Source of the DNA: Antedon mediterranea
Taxonomy: Eukaryota; Echinodermata; Crinoidea; Comatulida; Antedonidae
DNA length: 64,000 nucleotides
Direction: 5' to 3'
NCBI RefSeq assembly: GCF_964355755.1
Contig: NC_092670.1
Location: 23,869,201 to 23,933,200, forward strand
In this document: piece by piece, positions 22,541 to 49,639 of the stretch
How the letters are laid out: every line of letters begins with the position of its first letter
Position numbering within the stretch: position 1 is the first letter of the stretch
Notes under the pieces: model-generated
Databases searched by the model: none
Told to the model about the DNA's origin: nothing
What the model saw: only the letters and a program-made list of their open reading frames with translations
Translations under genes and position numbers: made by a program

Positions 22541-25500
22541 TACATTAATATACAATTAGATAATCGATCTGGCCGTAACCGGGCACTCTCTCCTCGGATC
22601 AGGGAGATTAGGTTGAGTTATATCTAGGAAATAGGTCAGCTATTTTGTAATTCTTAATAGAAAGTAATTAGCCTCATGCATTATTCGTAATTTCTGCCTT
22701 AACTGGATAGGACAAAATAATGTATCCAGCCACTTTATTTATCAAGAGTGGTAAAATATAAAATATACCACATTTTTAGGAATGTTATTGTCAAACTCTT
22801 GACACATAGAAGGATGGAATATGCGAAGGTAAAATATAAACTTGGAATTTTATGGGAAATGTTTATAATTACTATTAGTGGAAGTAGAGTGGGGAAACTA
22901 TTAACATGTATCATTAACATATTATAAGATAGATATTAAAGGCCAGGTGCGGGCAAAACATTTCTATTGATCATACATTCCAATAATTATCGATCTATAG
23001 TTTCCCCTATGTTTCATAATTTTGGGGATTTTATTTGTGTTACACGAGCTTGTTGAAAATAAGGACTTTCTTATCAGTGGGGGGATAGTTCAAATTACAC
23101 AGTAAAATCTCTATTCTTTTGTACACAAATTTTGTAAATAGAGAGGCATTTTAAAAAGCTACGAAAAATAAACAGTGTGGTAAAAAATGTTATCAGATGA
23201 CTAAGTATAAGTAATATAACTTGAATATTAAATTTCTGGAATGTTTATTGAACTTCAAATTTTTATTTTCATGCTATATCAAAAATTATCCACCGTATAT
23301 CCACCATCTTTTTTTACCTTCTAGTGAGTCACAAAACATGTTATTACATTAGGTTAACTACCTAACTACTGAAAAAAGTCTTCCTGGTTTTTATGGAAGA
23401 ATTGTGCCAAATTTTGTATTTGACCATATTAAGGGAAATTCATGTTTTTTCGTCGTGATTTCTGTTACAAATATTTGATTTATATTATACAATTAACCAA
23501 ATATTATATTTAAAATTCATGCCTGTTCCTGAGCTTTAAAGCATCCTAGGAAAAAAAATTAGTATTTTAAAAGGTAATTTTTAATATTGCTGCTAATTGT
23601 TTATGATTTTCATTACTATTGGATTTTCGTTTGTATTTTTTATGTTGTTAAAATGTTAGATGATTTGTTTGTTTAGTTTAAGATTTAATAATGTTTTTTT
23701 ATGCATGTCGAAAACTCAAATTTACAGAATACCCGGAAAAAATTTTGTATTGATAAATATAGATTACCTCAGTAACTTTACATTTTCCTGGGCTCTGTTT
23801 TTCATGTATTTGTCATATATTTGTACAATAAATTTGTCAATATAAGAAGATTTAGGTGTTTTAACAATTAACGTATGATAGGATTACATCATTGCAGTAT
23901 TTAAAGAAAGGCAGTGGAGGTTGAATTGCCTTTTTTAAATAAATAAAATAAATACAATAAACTGTGCCACTGACGTCACTTACTTTATACAATAGAGTGT
24001 ATAATAGACTGGCGGAACTTTGTAATAAAACATCAGTACATTTAGATCCTAATCTCATCGAATCAACTTTTAAGCGAAGAAAATATTAATAATACAATTC
24101 ACAATGCCTAAAACGATTTTTTATAAACCAACCAACAGCGCATTACACAGATTGCTAAAAAGGCATAAGAGAAGTAAAGAGTGAAATGACACACTTCCCT
24201 GGATTAATCGAATACTATATCCCTTAAAAAAATCGTATTAATAATCAGCATAGCGGATATAACTAGTGCCATCACAGTTCATCAAACTAAATATTGTATA
24301 AGCAGCAACAATGTTATATTGTGGGTGAAAATCGATGAAAGATATGTGGCAATTATGAATTATGGCAAACTATGACATTTTTTATTTAGATTTTCTGAAA
24401 CATGCTCTAATTTCATTATAAATTGATTTTTGGCAAATGTTGACACACACACGACATGTGTATGTACCGGTACCATGTCTCCTTCTTCTCAAATGTTTAA
24501 ACTTTAATTACCCGATGTGTATCTGATAAGCGGTTGATACGGTGAATTCACAAAATGGCGCCTTGATCGGTGGTTGAGTGATTCTGTTTTCAAAAAAACA
24601 TTAAATAAACATTGAGGAGGAATATACAGAATTCTACATTAACAAAAGGACACTTAACAAAATAAGCACTATTAACTTTGAATATACCAGGAAACATATA
24701 TTATTTTCTTTGATACAAACACATCTTAACAGAAGCGTGAAAGGTATTGTAAGCAATAATTATTTTGGCGCACTAAAGTTACAATACAAAGCTGACTAAG
24801 CATTATTTGTTTAAATTTATGATATTGTTAGGAATATGGAAAATGACCTTAATAGACAACAACGCTGTACTTTATGAGAATATTTTTAGCCGTGATTATA
24901 TAAAATGACAATTTTGTTATAGCATAGTATGTTCTTCTGTGTAACAATAAGACTGTGTAAACAACTCAGTTTCGTCGATGATTTAACTTCACGTTTAAAC
25001 TTTACAAAAAAAGGGAAACTTTGAATTTAATACTCAAAGTGCAATGTGAAAGTTTAGGTCTAAAATATCTACATACTTCAGACGTCTCAACATTCTAAAG
25101 TCTAATTCGTCATGAAGTCTAAAAAAAAAAGAATTTTGCAGGTAAACGAAAATGCAGTTATGCGAGATTTGGTCAAAATTATGATAGTTTTTAGGTTTGT
25201 GCACAGGTTTCGGATATATCTTATTATTTCTTTATTATTATCATCTTTAAAATAGGTCGTGGTAAGACAACAAATTACAAGAAAGTCACTGTACCTATAA
25301 TAACTTCGAACACCTATTGAAAGATAATGAACCGTGTATGTCGAACAAAACTTTGAACAAAGCATTGAATATTTTGTTGACGACGGTACTAAATTTAAAA
25401 TATGACGTAAATTTCATATTCAACCAATAGGAAGTAAACGGTATCTGTATTCTGTGCCAAGTGTGGTATTGTTCCTCTGATGAAAACTGTAAATAAAAAC

Positions 25501-25603
25501 GAAATCCTTCTGTTAACAGACTTATTGTACCAAACAATTTTCCATTAGCCTAAACCTTTATTTAAACATCAGAATTCACTATGCAAGTACAATTTTGACA
25601 AAC
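22243..25603 (+). repeat. Segmental duplication block A (upstream of copy 2)
   Basis: From the TTCTAG acceptor-like site near 22,243 to the 5' UTR exon of copy 2, this block matches 40,877-43,346 in the same order. The matches include CTATTATTGTAAA, TTAACATGGCGTCCAGTTGT, ATAATGTATCCAGCCACT, GCAGTATTTAAAGAAAGGCAG and ATAGGTCGTGGTAAGACAAC, with indels between. It is otherwise non-coding and contains no recognised gene. It defines the left part of the tandem duplication unit (intergenic segment plus receptor gene). Confidence 0.85.
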
Positions 25604-25871
25604 GTAAGTATTTTGCAGAATCAAATTGTTAATTGAGTGGGGAGATGTGAGTAATCCATGCTGATCCGGACTAGACAGTCCATGATCTGTGTAGTAAGCA
25701 TACTGTAGTACATTTTAATTATAATATCATTTTTTGTGTAATTCTTATTCTAAAACATAAGAGGTATGATATCCTTGTGAAAAGAAGTACATTTAAATTC
25801 TATTTTCAAACATACAGACTACTGTAATACATTATTTTTCTGTTTTATTTCCTTGTAGAAAACTGATCAAA

Positions 25872-39649
<13,778 letters not shown>

Positions 39650-40290
39650 TGATGTGGGATAGCGAGAAATAAAGTCAAGATAATCAAGATTAATTAATAA
39701 TGATCTTTAATATACCATGGCAATCAAACAACAGGACGCTGAGCTCGCTTGCCAAGATATGCTATCGCAACAGACTTTGATCCGCGATTTAGGCCTTTAC
39801 GAATTCTTACAAAGCCGTCGAATTCATACGTTGAATTTTATTTATTGTTATTTTTAAATACAATTAAAATTGTATTTTGGTGTTTTAAAACGTTCTTTGT
39901 GTGTGCATTTTACGAATATGAATTTTAAATAGGCATTTAATTTCTTTAATTGATTTAAGTTCATCGAAGTAGTCACAACATTTTAGATCCAACAGTTTTC
40001 CAGTTTTTTTCCTTGATTTGAAATTATGTGTACCGTTACATTTCATTTTGACAATGTTGCCATTAAAATACATAAACCAGAGATGTTTATACTCACTTTA
40101 TTGTTAGGTTTCCCCAAATGAAGTGTCCTTCATACATTCTCATTAATTCTAATCGTATCGGGGTCCAAACTTTTCCCTTTGATCTAGGAAAGCGTAGTGT
40201 TTAATATATCAGTTTACAGTTACTTTGTAGAAGACAAGGTAACGATTTCTCACAATACCATGGGTCAATCAAAATAATTTTTTATTGTAA
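39650..40290 (+). other. Copy 2 3' UTR and downstream sequence
   Basis: This begins with the 3' UTR of copy 2 (AATAAA at 39,668). The sequence after it resembles the copy 3 downstream region only patchily (AGTTACTTTGTAGAAGACAAGG here, TTATTTGTAGAAGACAAGC near 48,920). No further gene was recognised. Confidence 0.5.
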
Positions 40291-40292
40291 CG

Positions 40293-40480
40293 GTGAACAA
40301 CAACAACAGCAGCACCAGCACCAGCAACATCAGCAACAGCAGCAACAACAACAGCAACAGCAGCAATATTAGCAGCAACAGCAGCAGCAGCAACAACAAC
40401 AACAGCAACAGCAACAACAACCGCAGCAGCAACAACAACAACAGCAACAGCAACAGCAACAGCAACAACAACAACAACAA

Positions 40481-40513
<33 letters not shown>

Positions 40514-40594
40514 TAGCAGCAGCAGCAACAACAACAGCAACAACAACAGCAAAAACAACAACAACAGAAGCAGCAGCAGCAACAACAGCAGCAC

Positions 40595-40656
<62 letters not shown>

Positions 40657-40862
40657 ACAACAATAACAACAACAGCAACATCAGCAACATTAGCAGCAGC
40701 AGCAACAACAGCAGCAACAACAACAACAACAGCAACAACACAGCAGCAACAAAAACAGCAACAACAGCAACAACATCAGCAACAGCAGCAGCAACAGCAA
40801 CAACAAAAACAGCAACAACAGCAACAACAGCAGCAACAGCAACAACAACAAAAACAGCAACA
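40293..40862 (+). repeat. 570-bp compound (CAA/CAG)n microsatellite
   Basis: Nearly every triplet is CAA or CAG, with rare CAT, CCA, CCG, AAA and TAG triplets. All frames are low complexity (poly-Asn/Ser on one strand, poly-Leu on the other), so it is not a gene. Its right end coincides with the start of duplication block A' at about 40,877. Confidence 0.95.
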
Positions 40863-40876
40863 ATGTTTCTTCTTCT

Positions 40877-43346
40877 AGGAGGATGCTTTCAGACCAGTGG
40901 ATACAGCACACATCATATTTTTTTTTCTATTATTGTAAAACAGAAAGAGAAAGACTAATTATTAACATGGCGTCCAGTTGTTTGGTTCAATAGTATACAC
41001 CTCGGTTTATGTGGGCGGAGCTCTTTCAAACCCTATTGACATATTTATGTTTTTTAAATTGAGATAACTGTTCTTGTAGCTGGTTTATACCACACCTGTA
41101 ATTTTAACATTTTGATTTATATAAAATGGAAAATAAAAACTGGAACGTTTATTACTATTTACATTAATATACAAAATAGATAATCGATCTGGTCGTAACT
41201 GCGTACTCATTTCTCGGATCAGGGAGATTAGGTTGAGTTATATTTCGGAAATAGGTCAGCTATTTTGTAATTCTTAATTAGACTCATGCATTATTCGTAA
41301 TTTCTGCCATAACTTGATAGGACAAAATAATGTATCCAGCCACTATATTGATAAAGAGTGGTGAAATAGAAATTATAGAAGGATGGAATATGCGAAGGTA
41401 AAATATAACCTCATAATTTTATGGGAAATATTTATAAATACTATAAATGGAAGTAGGGCGGGTGAACTATTAACATGTATCTTAGTTATAAGATAGATAT
41501 TAAAGCATCCTAGGAAAAAAACTAGGATATAAAAAGTTAATTTTTAATGTTTCTGCTAATTGTTGTTTATAATTTCATTATTATTGGATTTTCTTTTGTA
41601 TTGTTTACGTTGTTAAAATTTTAGATAATTTGTTTGTTTAGTTTAAGATTTAATTTTGTTTTTTTTATGTATGTCGAAAACTCAAATTTACAGAATACTC
41701 GGACAAAATGTTGTGTTGATAAGAACATGTGGAATAAATATAGATTACCTCATTAACTTTACATTGGCTTTGTTTTTCATGTATTTGTCATATATTTGTA
41801 CAATAAATTTGTCAATATAAGAAGATTCAGATGTTTTAACAATTAACGTATGATAGCATTACACCATTGCAGTATTTAAAGAAAGGCAGTGGAGGTTGAA
41901 TTACCTTTTTTGAGTAAATAAAATAAATACAATAAACTGTGCCACTGACGTCACCTACTCTATACAATCTTAGTGTATAATAGACTGGCGGAAATCTGAA
42001 GTAAAACATCAGTACATTTAGATCTTAATCTCATCGAATCAACTTGTAAGTGAAGAATTCACAATGCATAAAACGAATGCTTATAAACCAACAGCGCAAT
42101 ACACCATTGCTGAGAAGGCAAGATTAATCAGAGAAGAAAGAGTGAAAGTACACTCTTCCCTGGATTAATCGAATACTATGGCCCTTTAAAAATTAATAAT
42201 CAAGCATAGCGGATGTAAATAGTGCCATCACAGTTCAACAAACTTTGAATTGTATAAGCAGCAACAATGTTATATATTGTGGGTGAAATCGATGAAGGAT
42301 ATATGGGAGGCACGCTGTACGAATTATGGCAAACTATGAAAATCCAAATTTTCATTTAAGATTTCCTGAAACATGCTCTAATTTGATTATAAATTGATTT
42401 TTGGCATGACATGTGTATGTACCGGGTGGTATCATGTTTTCTTCTTCTCAAATGTTGACCATTTAATTACCCGAAGTGTATGTGAACATGTAAACATTTA
42501 GGAGAAATATACAGAATTCTACATTAACAACAGAACACTTAAAAAGAAAATAAGCACAATAGTTACTTTGAATATACCAGGAAACTTATATTAATTTTTT
42601 TTTAGAAATTTGACACACACACATCTTAACAGAAGTGTGAAAAGTATTGTAAGCAATAATTATTTTGGCGCACTAGTTACAACATAAAGCTGACAAAGCA
42701 TTATTTGTTTGAATTTATGATATTGTTAAGAATATGGAAGATGACCTTTATAGACAACAACGCTGTACTTTATGATATTATTTTTATCCTTGATTATTAA
42801 ATGATAACAAAGTTTTGTTATAGAATATTATGTTTGTTTATCTGTGTAACACAAAAACAATTTGCAGGTAAACGAAAATGCAGTTATGTGAGTTTTGGTC
42901 AAAATTATAATAGTTCTTTGGTTTACGGATAAGTTTCGGATATATCCGCTGAACAAATCTTATTATTTCTCTTTATTATTATCATCTTTAAAATAGGTCG
43001 TGGTAAGACAACAGATTACAAAAAAGTCCCAGTACCTATAACAACTTCGAACACCTATTGAAAGATAATGAACCGTATAATGGCGAATACACTTTCAACA
43101 AAGCATTGAATATTTTGTTGGCGACGGTACTAAATTTAAAATATGACGTAAATTTCATATTCAACCAATAGGCATACTCGAGGAAGTATACGGTATCTAT
43201 ATTCTGTGCCAAGTGAGGTATTGTACCTCTGATGAATAGAAATAAAACGAAACCCTTTTGTTAACAAACTTATTGTATCAAACCATTTTCCATTAAACCT
43301 TTATTTAAACATCAGAATTCACTTTGCAAGTACCATTTTGACAAAC
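40877..43346 (+). repeat. Segmental duplication block A' (upstream of copy 3)
   Basis: This is the direct duplicate of 22,243-25,603. It starts at the same TTCTAG acceptor-like site and ends at the copy 3 5' UTR exon donor (ACAAAC|GTAAG). It is about 0.9 kb shorter through deletions. No other gene was recognised in it. Confidence 0.85.
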
Positions 43347-43614
43347 GTAAGTATTTTGTAGAATCTAATTGTTAATTGGGTGGGGAGATGTGAGTAATCC
43401 AAGCTGCTCCGGGCTAGACAGTCTAGTAGTAAGCATACGGAAGTGCATTATATATACTATATCATACATAATTATTTGTATAATTCTTATTCTAAAATAT
43501 AATAGGGAATAATATCCTTGTCAAAAGAAGTACATTTAAATTATAGTTTTAAACATACAAACTATTATAATGCGTTATTTTTCAGTTTTATTTCTTTATA
43601 GAAAACTGATCAAA

Positions 43615-46600
43615 ATGAAATACTATGCATTGCTGGTTTTATGCGTTTGTGAAATAATACACTTAGTAGCAGCCCAAACTGGTAAGAACATTATTTTTAC
43701 TAGGTCTGTTGTATAAACACAAAATAAACTCGTTTATTGACAAAATAAATCCATTGCATTGAACCGTGTTATTACTGTTTTTTACTTACTGTCCAGGCAC
43801 ACTAGTGTTAAGTAATTATTGTCTGACAGCAACTATTTTGTTTCAATTCATTTTGCTGTAGGGCCTATTAGTTTTTTTCTCAAATCAGCATCAAATTACA
43901 TTGTTTTTTTCATTACTATTCAGAGAATCCTAATATAATTTCCATGTTGATTTGATCAACCAGTAAATAGTGAATGATATTAAAATAAATTATTTTACAG
44001 AATTTTATCAACGTACTAAATATTTTGTGGTTTAAGACTAAATATTCTAAACATTTTTTTACATAAGAAACGGGTTCCTGTGAAAAAATCCCAACCAATC
44101 CAATGAATGGTGTTATAATATATACTCCAGAAACCCTGAATGATCTTCCTAACTTAATGAACGGCACAAGAGCTGACTATGTATGTAATGATGGTTATAC
44201 AAATATTGGACCTCAACTTGTTATTTATTGCTACAATGGTATATGGCGTGGATTAAAAAACCATACGCCAACTAGGTGCGATGTAAAGTCTACAGGTAAG
44301 TAAAAGTACAACAAAACTGTTTTATTCGTAGGTTATGCTTATTCGGCTGCGCTGATCTATTTGAGATATGTCTCCAATAATGATGGGGAATACGTTTTGC
44401 AAGTTATGAAGATCATTTTGGATTCTCTATAACCACGCAAGGCATTCACACTTCAATGTGTTTTTAACAATTTAGACAAAAGTGGGAATAAGTGGATAGA
44501 GTAAATAAATGGAATTTATTGCTATAAATGATTTAATGAAAGATTAACAATTTTTATCTAGATTTTTTGGAATATAATATTTTTTTGTAATTATATTTTG
44601 TTTTCTAATGTATATTATGTTTGTAAACGTTTTTGTCTGTTTTTCATTTTATCTATTTATCTTACGTATCTTTTATGATATTTTTTGTTATAAATTAGGA
44701 AATAAACACAGGTAACCTTAACAATTTAGTTGAGTTTAGGATGAGTCAAATAATACAAAATCTCTTTATGTGATTATCCTCAGATATTACTAATCTTGAT
44801 TGTGAGTCCCCAGAAGGCGAATCAAAAAGGACTAACTTGATACAGACTGGTAGTTACAGAGGTGCAGTTAATTATGAGTGTGTTCCAGGCTACACTTTGT
44901 ATCCGAAGGATAGAACGGTATCAAACTGTATCAACGGAGGATGGACACAGCCTGCACCAAATTGTGTCGATCCATCAAGTACGAATTAGAGTGATAGATA
45001 GATGGCTATGATGAATACCAGAGTTCACATCTCACATTGACATTTTTGTTATTTCTAAATGGTCTACATACACAATTGAACACAACGTAAATGGGCTGTA
45101 AAGGTCGATCTGTTTATGCTATTGTGTATCAAAATGTGGAAAATATACAAAATATTAAGTTGATTTTGAAATAAAAAATTATCAAAATCTATTACATTTC
45201 AAAAATTATTGTTATAAGGTATATTCAGCAGTCCTAGTTAATAGTTCATTAGCTTGGGTCGGAATATCAAATATAAGAAACCCAATAATTTTCTTTTCAA
45301 AAAGATTTCTAAATTCCTTCATTCATTAATGGAAGAATAAGTTGTATAGAATGAACTATCCCAACAATTGAATGAAAGTTCGATTGAAAGTGTACCTTGT
45401 ACAAGGACTAATAGACAGACAGCCATGCCAATATGTTATACCATAAAACTCTATCTTACTTAATAGTTATCCTTGCTATCTACATTATATATTTACACTA
45501 TACATTTTAATTGTAGACGAAGAAGACGATCCGTCATCGGGTTCTTCGTCAACAGGAGCTATAGTTGGAATCGTTGTAGCAGTTGTGCTAATTCTTATAG
45601 TTGCAGTTCTCATCTATCGTTTTCATTTCTATAAACCAAAAGATGATCAGGTAGGTAGTATTAACCAATGATTTTTGACCGTATAATTAATTATTGTCAA
45701 TAAGAGGGCCTAACGTTATTATATATTCTTTTAGAATTTGAGGGGGAACGAAGCTCCGTGGAATGCTGTAGCTTTTGAACCGGCGGCACAAAGGGTATTT
45801 AGTATGTTTGTTATATTTTGCAATTTACAATCACATTTTACCAGGACCATTAATATTACACTATACACTGTCTTTTATATTTTTATAGAATGTGAATGAT
45901 AGACCGAGGATAGACGCTCCACCAGTGGACCCTGCACCAAGGGTACGGTATCTAATGCATCTTTTCAGTTTACATTTAGAATCATGTACACAATTCCACT
46001 CACTTATCTTGTACAGTGCTTGCTGTACATACATAGAATATAACATTGAAGCATGTTGAACATGGATTACAAATTAAAAAAAATAACACTAATGATTTAA
46101 GATTTACGGTACTTCATGTGCTTCCGACAAAGAACAGTCTCAACGGTTAAAAATATATACACTTCCATCTACATTTCATTTCCTTTTGGACAAAATATCT
46201 TGTACCGCAAACATTAAGTTACTGGTGGTAGTGTAAACTTACTTACTGTACTTTATGACTTATATCATCAGGTGATAGATGACGTTGAGTTTCCCTACTC
46301 GTCTCCAAATATTGTGTTGCAAAACACTAATGTCACCTTTATTGATCCAGTTGAGGACGTTGCCAACACTTACACGGTTACAATAGCTCACGAAGGAAGT
46401 CGTCGACAAACAGTCATTGCTCATGTTATACATGGTATGTAAAGCTCTGTTAATATAAAACGAGTTTGACAAACAAAGTGTGATGTGCCCAAATATGTTA
46501 ATTATAATGACGTCATCATGTACATAATAATATGGACAGATGACATTTTTGTCACATAAAATTTAATAGTGTAGACAAAGCTTTAATCATTGTAATGATA

Positions 46601-48799
46601 ATATGCGTTGATGATACCAAACAAAATTCACAATCATAATTATCTGTATCCCCATCTTCATCATGGAATAGTTTCTGGTTTTCTAGTTTATTTTGATCAA
46701 TTATTATTAAACATTAATCTGATTTCCATTGCTCTTGCAGGCTCGTATACGGAAGAAGAACTACAAGCAATGGAAAGGGAAATAGACACAGTGTTCAAAC
46801 TACCAGTTCACTACGGTGTTATTCGACCAATTGCTCAGATTAAGGACGCAGGTACTTTTATTTATTTCACCTCCATGTTTAATATAACTACAAATGAGTA
46901 AAGATAATTAAAATACAGCATTTGGAAAAGCTACTTCTACTTGTAAGCTGTTGAAAAAAAGCACAACGGTACCGAGTAAAGAAAGTAGATTTTATGAAAC
47001 AAATATTACAATATATAAAGCTATTGCAATAAGTGTTAATATAACTTTAAATTGTTTTTTTTTTATATAATTACATTATACCTGTGTAAATGCTTATACA
47101 GATATGATCGGTATCTGCACTGAAAAGTCACCGAAGGGGACTTTAAGGAGCTACTTACATTCATTTAGAGATGCACGTAATTCTGTTAAACCAAAAGCAA
47201 GGGAGTTGATCAACTATGCTATACAGATAGCCGAGGCAATGCAGTTTCTACACGAAGAAGAGGTAATAATAATAATAATCATAGTTAGTAATAAACATAG
47301 GTTATAGATTATAATACATTGTATCGTGTAGGCCTATTCTGCTGTTTGAATACAACATCGTCATCAATGGTGCAAATATTATACTTATTCTATTTTCTTT
47401 GCCGGTGTCTAAATGTCACAGAAAGAGAATAAGCATTGTATTCTATCTTGTATCATACCATTAATATTCATCCATTTTATTACAGAGAGTCTGTCCAATG
47501 CTCCGTTGTCAGTTGGTTATGCTATTTCGTGACAATGTCGTTAAAATTCCAGTTCTTGGTTTGAAACATATTAGTGATAACACCGATCTCTATCGATTTG
47601 TAAGTTGGTTTATTTACAAAAATACATCTTACAGCATAACTTGTTTCTAAATCTATTAAAGGAAGTAGAACATATTACACTTGTTCTTAATTATAATAGG
47701 GAGGAGAGACGAGACTTCCATTAAGATGGATGTCACCGGAAGCAATTGCCTACCACATTACAACAAAGAAATGTGACGTGTGGACTTTTGGAATCGTCCT
47801 CTATGAAATTGTAACTTTAGGTAAGAAAACTATTCTTAATAAATTTTAAAACATATTTCTATTCTATCGTTATTCAAAGAATAACCAGTGTGTGCAGTGT
47901 GTTATCGAGTACTTGTTTTTGTTTGTTTCAATATCGTAAGTTGATTATTTCCAGGTTGTGGGCGGATACCTTTATGATTATACTTTTCTTAATGCGAATA
48001 TATTTTTTTTTCAGGTGATATTCCGTATGATGGCATAGACGAGAAAAATCTGCCTGGATTGCTATCCAATGGCCACCGTCTTGCAAAACCACAATGTTGT
48101 TCCAATGCACTGTAAGCGTTGTTAAGTTTAATTCATCCTTCCCTTTGGTAAAAGAGGTATTGGTACAATATGTCTTAGTACAAGGCATCTTTGTAAAAGG
48201 TATCTATGTAAAAGGCATCTTCCATGGCACAGTATGTCTAGAACAGTTAACTTTTAAGTTAACTTTTATCATTCAAGTTCAACCAAGCAGCTGTGGATGC
48301 AAGTTACATTGTCATTTTAAGTTTGTCAAAAAATGTTTTTATGTTATTTTTAAAAATAGATTTTCTCTTATGGAAAGTTGTTGGCAGACTGATCCAAAAG
48401 ATCGACCATCTTTTGGTGACCTTGTTTCATATTTGAGAGTTCTAAAAGACGATAACAACGTACGTAATGAGTTTATTACTAACTAACCTATAATATTAAG
48501 ATAGATTTTTGTGATGGCGCTAGTTACTCTTCGTTATGCGTGAATGATTTATAGAATGACGAATGAATGAATGATACCAAATCCAATGTTCAATGCCGTT
48601 TCATGACTAGCAATGAGTAAAGTAATGATTGACACGTATTATACAAGTTTAAGATACATACTCCTCTGGCTAGTTAATATAATATTTTAATTACTATAAT
48701 TAACTATTCAAATTGTTTAGTTTGCTTTTTCTTTTATAGGCTATATGTTTTGGACCAGATTACATTGAACATCCATCATCAGGAAATCCATTTTTGTAG
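43615..48799 (+). CDS. Sushi-domain transmembrane receptor pseudokinase, copy 3
   Basis: Fourteen coding exons give 554 residues with all phases closing: 43,615-43,681; 44,068-44,295; 44,784-44,978; 45,517-45,650; 45,735-45,794; 45,889-45,942; 46,272-46,434; 46,741-46,851; 47,102-47,262; 47,486-47,599; 47,700-47,820; 48,015-48,111; 48,360-48,459; 48,740-48,799. The architecture is as in copy 2: signal peptide, CCP 1 (GSCEK, YVCNDGY, IYCYNG, TRCDV), CCP 2, TM helix, pseudokinase. The 27-bp stalk exon of copy 2 is missing, and the neighbouring phases still match. The same catalytic losses are seen: His for the beta3 Lys, CPM for HRD, VLG for DFG. The intracellular part differs from copy 2 at about five residues, while the ectodomain differs at about a quarter of positions. 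The introns are compact and serve as the empty-site reference for the insertions in copy 2. Confidence 0.88.
46443..46582. mobile_element. MITE (AGCTCTGTCTACACTATCAAAC family) in copy 3 intron
   Basis: This lies at the same position as the shorter copy at 31,613. Its ends have decayed (AGCTCTGTTAATATAAAAC; TAATAGTGTAGACAAAGCTT), but the interior retains GTGTGATGTGCCC and GACATTTTTGTCACATAAA. The shared location marks it as older than the duplication. Confidence 0.7.
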
Positions 48800-49480
48800 T
48801 TCGGTGTAAATTGATGCGGAATGTAATAATATATAAAGGAATGTAAAAACGATAATCATGAACGGCGAACGTCCAAGTAATAATGATTTACTATATATAC
48901 TCAGAATGTATCAGTTGTTATTTGTAGAAGACAAGCAACGATTTATCATCTATTGGTATAATAAATAATGACTATAATGAATAGTGGTTTGGCTTTACAC
49001 ATTTCACTTGTTCGCAGACGAACATTTATAATAGGCTACCGTCAACCATGGAGGAAGAAATAAGGGTGAAAATATAGCAATACTTTTTGTATAATTAGTT
49101 GAAACTATAAACATACAGAACAAATTATGACAACGACTGAGAAGATGTCATATTTACATATTTTGCATTAACAATGTAGCATAGATTGTAGTTGGTCTAC
49201 TAAATATTTTATATAATTTTGATATATTATTAAAAATATTATCTTCCAACGACGGGCTAATTGTTTTGTCTTATTATTATTATATATTATGAATACATTT
49301 TTGCGACAGTAAAGTGACTTAGGGAAAGACTCTTTGAATGTCTTGAAATTTAATTATTTAAAATATTTTTAAGTACATAGTAAACAAACAGCAAAATACT
49401 GGAACTACGTTATTTTGGTTCAGCTAAAAAATATTAGTTACAGTAAATTGAATGTTTGAATGCGAAGTTGTTGAGAATTC
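48800..49480 (+). other. Copy 3 3' UTR and intergenic sequence before FOXRED2
   Basis: The sequence is AT-rich, with a candidate AATAAA at about 48,960 for copy 3. No other feature was recognised. Confidence 0.45.
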
Positions 49481-49489
49481 TTTGCGTCC

Positions 49490-49629
49490 CACAATAATAT
49501 TGATAATCTCGCCCCCATCGGCCAGTCAACGCTCTTCCATACTCGACTCATTCAAGCGTTGAGTTTTGATCAAAACACTGCTGCAGCTTGCTTGCTTATC
49601 ATCATCGATATAGTAAACATTTTTGGGAG
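49490..49629 (+). promoter_or_regulatory. Likely promoter and 5' UTR exon of FOXRED2
   Basis: A locally GC-richer segment ends in a strong donor, GGGAG|GTAAGTACAG, at 49,630. The next supported exon begins after TTTGCAG at 51,271, upstream of the FOXRED2 start codon. This makes a non-coding first exon plausible. No TATA box was seen. Confidence 0.45.
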
Positions 49630-49639
49630 GTAAGTACAG

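Noticed and set aside
40265-40958. Poly-Leu, poly-Asn/Ser and similar long frames
   Set aside because: These are translations of a CAA/CAG microsatellite, open in several frames on both strands, with no non-repetitive domain.
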